In this document: positions 30,980-35,893 of the stretch, piece by piece
Layout of the letters: each line of letters begins with the position of its first letter
Numbering within the stretch: the stretch's first letter is position 1
Program-made: the position numbers and the translations under genes
Assembly (NCBI GenBank): GCA_964058805.1
Contig: CAXKVV010001010.1
Coordinates: 1 to 35,893, forward strand
Direction: 5' to 3'
Length of the DNA stretch: 35,893 nucleotides
From: Schoenoplectus triqueter
Lineage: Eukaryota > Streptophyta > Magnoliopsida > Poales > Cyperaceae
Notes under the pieces: generated by a model
What the model was told of the DNA's origin: nothing
The model's input: only the letters and a program-made list of their open reading frames with translations
Database searches by the model: none

Positions 30980-32271
30980 AAAGTACTTGCTCACTGAATG
31001 TTTAGACATTTCAATTAGATGGTGGGATTCCATACATATATATTAGAGACCTATTAAGGTTAAAATATTGTATGGTTAAAAGTTAAGTGCAGTGCAAGAG
31101 GGTATATCTAATTTTTATAATAGATTGATCTGAAAAGTTAAGATAGTAGATGAGTTCTTGAATATTCAGATAGGACATGTATCAACTCTGAGCTGATTTG
31201 AGCTAATTATACATATTAATAAACTAAAAAGTTAAAATTGTAGACATTTCGTAATTATTTGAATAGGACATGTATAAAATTAAAAGCATTTGAAATCTAT
31301 TTAACATTTTCACGAAACAATTCATATTTTTTATTATGGTTGTATATTAATCATTCTTTAATGGATGACTAAACAAATTTTACCTGATATAAATATGATA
31401 CACGCTATAAGTTTTAGATATGGATATCACATTTAGGATTTACTTTTATATTTGAAAACTATCTTTTGATAGATTGTATAGACGTAAACAACAAAAGTTA
31501 TTTAAATCAATTTTCCAACGGTACAAAATCGGTTATCAAGTGCTAATTAACTGCCAAGCGTCTGACCTGAGTTTAAAAAGAGAGAAAATTAAAGAGAACG
31601 AATAGAGGAAAATGAAATGAGATTGAGTTTGTTATCCTTCAATTAATTGGAAGAAAAAAGTACCATTGAAAAAGTAGAATAACAAAATTCTTAATTTTTT
31701 CCAAGATCGAATAAATTTATATATGTAGATCCCGATTGGATTTTTGAATTAGACAATTATTACAGACATCCATTGAAGATCCTAATAGTACATATATACC
31801 TAATACCTTCTTTTTGGGTGACTCACCCCATGTCACATATATGAATGAGGATCGATAGAGATTCTAATTTCTCGTGCAACTTGTACTCATGCTATTTCAT
31901 TTGCAGTATTTTTGTTTCTCTTCCCGCCCGTTATATATGTATTTTAACCCGCTTCACCGAAATCTGCATACTCCAATTTGCCGAATGTTTAAGAGGAGAA
32001 GTCTATGGAAATTAACAAAACAGCTTAATCTGGTGGATCGTAGGGCTGTCATTGAAATTATTTTAACTGTTTATTTTATTCATATTATATTCCATAATAT
32101 ATATGAATGTGGATAAGAATTTATCATTAACTTAGTGAGTATGGATAAGGGTAAGAAAAAATTATCGTTAGCTTATTGAATAAGAGTATAGATAAAAGAA
32201 ATTATGTACTCTTTATCCTATAAAGTAAATAATTATATATAATAATATTTATTTATATTTAACTAAATAAA
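30980..32271. other. 3' flank of LBD and AT-rich intergenic DNA
   Basis: No gene is recognised. A plus-strand ORF at 31874-32116 has no motif and skewed composition. Near 32115-32200 a TATGGATAAGGGTAAGAAA / TATAGATAAAAGAAA phrase is loosely repeated. Confidence 0.4.
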
Positions 32272-32635
32272 TATGGGGAGATATCACTTGACAATGACTA
32301 TATTGATAATTTTGATAAGAATTTTGAAATAAATTCAGAAAAAATCCTAAAAAATAGAAAAAAAATATTTATATTTTCTTTTACTTATAGATTGTTAGTG
32401 ATTCAAATCTCATACAATTTCATTAATGTTTGATAGTCCGTCAAAGTCTCTTAATTTTAAATCACTGTAAATTACATAAAATATTGTTGGTCTTTCATGG
32501 ACTATCAAATGATAATAAAATTGCATGAAATTTGAAACACTATATTTTTTTCTATTTTTAAGATTTATTTTGCACTTAATTGAAATTAATTATCAAGATT
32601 GTCAAAATAACTCATCATCAAGAATTCATCCCCTA
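32272..32635. mobile_element. Mutator-like MITE, copy B (364 bp)
   Basis: The ends TATGGGGAGATATCACTTGA and (reversed) TAGGGGATGAATTCTTGATG are imperfect inverted repeats. Direct TAAATAAA flanks occur at 32264-32271 and 32636-32643 (8 bp). The interior matches copies A and C, including TTGATAATTTTGATAA, CTTATAGATT and GACTATCAAATGATAAT. Confidence 0.75.
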
Positions 32636-33829
32636 TAAATAAAGTTATGTTATTATTATTAACAAATTATTACTGTTCTTGTTATAAATTAATTAATGTA
32701 TAATATTTCATATAGTACAATATAATATAATATAATTATTTAATTAATAATTTGTGAAGAGATTTATCTATATTAAATATTAATTTATACTCTTCCAAAA
32801 AGAATAAAATCAATAATCATATTTTTACTGTTTTATTATATTATGTACATAATATTTTAAATTAATATATACTTGTTTATTTGTTATATTTTTTTGATAA
32901 AAAATAATTAAATTATAAATTATTGAGTAATTACTGTTATTACCCATTAACATTACTGGTAAGGATAAGGTATTGATAAGAATTTTTTAAATGGATATGA
33001 TAACGAAATATTTTGCACCAACTTGTTGCACTGTATCCTCATTAACACCCCTCGGCGGATTCCTTTTAATTTGGTTCGCTTCAACGACTGCTTCTATTGT
33101 TGAACGGGCAAAAACCAGATTAATTGACTAATTTTGGTGAAAATAAGTCACCCGTTCTACACAAAATAAAAATAATAATTTGTTCTTAGTTGGTTGGTTT
33201 TTTATACTTTTTTTGTGTAATAATTCTTGTTTTCAGTCTGTTTAAAATTTCATTATATAAAGTACTTGCCATTTTACTAACTAAAGTCGTTTGTTAAACT
33301 GTCATTATTGTAAAAATGGAAAGAAAATCGTGCAAAAGCAACACGAGACGTGCATCTGACTCTAATAATTAATTATTTCAATGTTGGGCAGATTTGAAAT
33401 AATCTAATATTATTGTTTGACATTTGACAAAGCTTCTTAGGAAGCCTTTTCAAGGCGCTAATAATGTCTGCTAATCGGGGCTGATGAAAGTAGACTAAAG
33501 CTATATATATTATATATTTGTAGTGTACCAGTCATCTTCCATTCACCTCCTGAGAAGCTCAAACTCTAATAGGAGCAAATCGTGCGCCGATATGAATATA
33601 TGATACAAATAAATTGTCTTAGATGAATTCAAAAAGATAAATAAATTGTCTTACAGATTTGAACAGCTTACACGTGTAGCGTAGCAGCTAAAAATTAAAA
33701 TAACCAAGCTTACAAGAGACTATAAACTGCACACATTAGGGTCATGTGACCTATGCAAGATATTACGCGGTTTTGCCGTAGTTTATGACTTTAGGATATA
33801 TATAATTAGATATCAGAGCTTTACATAAA
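32636..33829. other. AT-rich intergenic DNA
   Basis: No gene or transposon end is recognised. The sequence is mostly A/T simple runs. Confidence 0.4.
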
Positions 33830-34196
33830 GAGAAGGGATAGGTTCGCAATGAATTATTTTGATAATCTTGACAATGAGTTTTTAAAAAAATTAAAAAAAA
33901 AATGAATGAAAAAAAATTATAGATGTGTTCTTCTACTTATGGATTAATGTTCATTGAAATTTCATTCAATTTTATTATCATTTGATAGTCCATCAAAGAC
34001 TGTTAAATTGAAATCATTGCAAATTGTATAAAAATTTAAAGGACTTTGTTGAACTATCAAATGATAATGAAATTATATAAAATTTGAATAATCATCAATC
34101 CATAAGTAAAAAAACACATCTATAAAAAAAATCATTTTTTTACATTTACTTCGAGATTTATTGTCAAAGTTAACCCATTATCAACCGATCTCCTTC
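33830..34196. mobile_element. Mutator-like MITE, copy C (367 bp), with 9-bp TSD
   Basis: The non-repetitive 9-mer TTACATAAA flanks it at 33821-33829 and 34197-34205, giving the clearest boundaries of the family. The ends GAGAAGGGATAGGTTCGCAA and (reversed) GAAGGAGATCGGTTGATAAT pair, and complementarity extends inward over much of the element, so the transcript would fold into a long hairpin. A 9-bp TSD with long TIRs indicates Mutator-like origin. Confidence 0.85.
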
Positions 34197-35165
34197 TTAC
34201 ATAAATAATATTTAACAGCTAACACTGTGCTACAGTACTGTTAGTCTGCTACTCATTATAACACTTCTTTTAGCTCGGCAACATTCCTAATTCCCTTCAT
34301 ATATATTTCATTTTTAGTTAACTATGAAATGTTCACTACCTTTATGATATGTATATTTGAAACATATTAAAAAATTAAAAATCTAAATACATTCTCGATT
34401 AATTGTTTCCGTAGTCTATGTATCAAATGCATGTTTACTTAATTAAGATTTTGATTGGCCATTATCATAAGATCATAAAACTTCTACTGTTGAAATTGTC
34501 AATACTTGCGCAATATAACTTGCATTCCTTCGGAATAACATGATTGAATTATAAGTTGGAACCCAAAAAAAAAAAGGATCGACCATTTGTACCCAATATA
34601 ACTTGCTTTTTTTAACGTTTTTCAGACTGTCATATGAGTGGTTTTAAAGTCTTTATATCTAACATCTGAAGCTTTAATATTAATTATATATATCTGAATA
34701 CCTAAAGTTACAAGTCTTTTTTTTTTGTTTTAGAAGGTCAAGCAGTGGTCACCAACCCTAGTCTTAGTATCGAACATATGAAAAGGCCAACTCTTAATGT
34801 ATATAATATCATATGTCTATATACCAACTAGTATAGACAGGAATTAATCCAGATGTATGGATGTTATGAACTTTTAATTTTGAAGTGATATTTTCTGAAA
34901 TATCGTTACATGATGAATTCCTAAGACTTAAAATATGCTATTTGAAGTTTTTATATTTACCATAGCATGTCTTATTATTCAAGTTTAAACCTCAAAATTT
35001 CAAGTCTTGTGATTTTTATTTCTAATTCTTAATACAAAGTACAAGAAATCCCTAAACCTACAATAGCATGTCAGGAAATGAAATATATTACTGAATGCTC
35101 ATTTTTCAACAATTTATACTAATAACAAATCTATAAAGTTACAATGAAACGTCTTTTTTTTTTGT

Positions 35166-35183
35166 AGCAGGCTTTTGCCTGCT
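35166..35183. repeat. Perfect 7-bp hairpin AGCAGGC-TTTT-GCCTGCT
   Basis: AGCAGGC, loop TTTT, GCCTGCT, directly after a run of Ts. It is GC-rich against an AT-rich background. Function unknown; it could be a remnant of a transposon end. Confidence 0.6.
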
Positions 35184-35362
35184 GACTTTGTTAATTAATT
35201 AAAAGAAGGTTTATTTCAGTAGCCATTAACCAAGTGGCTTCTGGCCTCATCGTGAGAAATAAAAAATACAATTATAAACTGAATAATATTGCGATCATGA
35301 ATGTAAACTGTACTGCCACGTCTTTAAACTAATAACATAAACTCTTTATGCTATGAAGTAAT

Positions 35363-35419
35363 AAGTCTTCATACAATGACATCCTAAGTCTTCATACTAA
35401 GCACAACAAGTCTTCATAC
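35363..35419 (+). repeat. Three AAGTCTTCATAC direct repeats, ~22-bp period
   Basis: Exact copies at 35363-35374, 35386-35397 and 35408-35419 with differing 10-bp spacers. Minor minisatellite; no role inferred. Confidence 0.7.
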
Positions 35420-35893
35420 TAAATATAACAACTCCAATTAGTAAAGTAGGCCTTAGATTCTCAAATATATAGATATGGTAGGTTTAATTTTTTTTAATTA
35501 TATATATAAGCCCTCATATAATTTTTATCTATATTCTTTACACATATACTTCTGAAAATCAAGCTCAGGCACTGGCTGAGTTTGTCATACTGTAGCTCCT
35601 CTCCCGTCCTAATTAAGTTCCTAACATGTTTTTCTAACACCACTATGACAAATCTTCGAGGTTAAAACATAATAAACGATATTTCAGTAATCATCTGTCC
35701 ATCAAAAGAACTACTAATTCGTTGGTTATGCTTAATCATTTAGTTGAACATAAAAAAAACTGTGCCAGCAATAACATGGAGATATATAGCATTTCAATTA
35801 TACGAACTCAAATATGTTCTTTTTAAATTTCACCACACCTTGTATATCAGTTTGAAGTTGTGTTGAATGCAAGGGGCAGGTGTTTGCTTGCAT

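Larger units (their letters stand above)
34206..35893. other. AT-rich intergenic DNA at the right edge
   Basis: No coding region is recognised. The only structures seen are the hairpin at 35166-35183 and the short direct repeats at 35363-35419, listed separately. Confidence 0.4.

Noticed and set aside
31874..32116. 80-codon plus-strand ORF downstream of LBD
   Set aside because: No motif, no splice or promoter context, composition like intergenic DNA.

Overview
This is an AT-rich nuclear segment from a flowering plant. The evidence is intron-containing genes with GT..AG boundaries, a LATERAL ORGAN BOUNDARIES DOMAIN (LBD) transcription factor, a conserved plant protein gene, and CACTA and Mutator-like transposons typical of plants. 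Species cannot be fixed. Some non-coding repeats (GTGGGTCCCAC, GCCACGTGGC) look monocot-like, but that is only an impression.

Layout. 1-1954: AT-rich, no gene seen. 1958-4599: a 2.64 kb non-autonomous CACTA element with a 3-bp ATA target-site duplication (TSD), keeping one relic exon of a CACTA Ulp1-type gene. 5350-5730: a fold-back MITE. 5892-23662: a 17.8 kb CACTA element with a TCT TSD and CACTAyCAGAAAAA termini. Both of its genes run on the minus strand. One is a decayed, truncated TNP2 transposase (20575-22585). The other is a TNPA/Ulp1-type gene split by about 9.8 kb of foreign sequence: its N-terminal part is at 18480-19005 and its C-terminal part at 6405-8660. The insert (about 8.67-18.44 kb) holds an LTR-like block and then roughly 8 kb of non-coding repeats.

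23663-28092: site II-rich promoter and a six-exon gene for a 409-residue conserved plant protein of unknown function, whose ATG lies only about 480 bp from the CACTA end. 30012-30979: a two-exon class I LBD gene (192 residues, LBD16-like). Three copies of one long-TIR, Mutator-like MITE family (28637-29082, 32272-32635, 33830-34196) bracket the LBD gene. The rest, to 35893, is AT-rich intergenic DNA.

Most unusual signal: inside the CACTA insert at least five unrelated repeat families (10.48-11.08, 10.75-10.93, 11.09-11.88, 14.19-14.67 and 16.61-16.76 kb) are each built on short inverted arms around a fixed-length spacer. Between units the two arms change together, so pairing is kept (for example GAACC/GGTTC, AAACC/GGTTT, GAGTC/GACTC, GAATC/GATTC and GAACT/AGTTC around the same 12-nt spacer). 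I do not recognise this as a described element. Arm-to-arm correction by template switching and selection on a hairpin or dyad site are both possible causes.

The two host genes look intact and independent. The transposon genes all carry frameshifts, stops or truncations, so neither CACTA element looks autonomous now.
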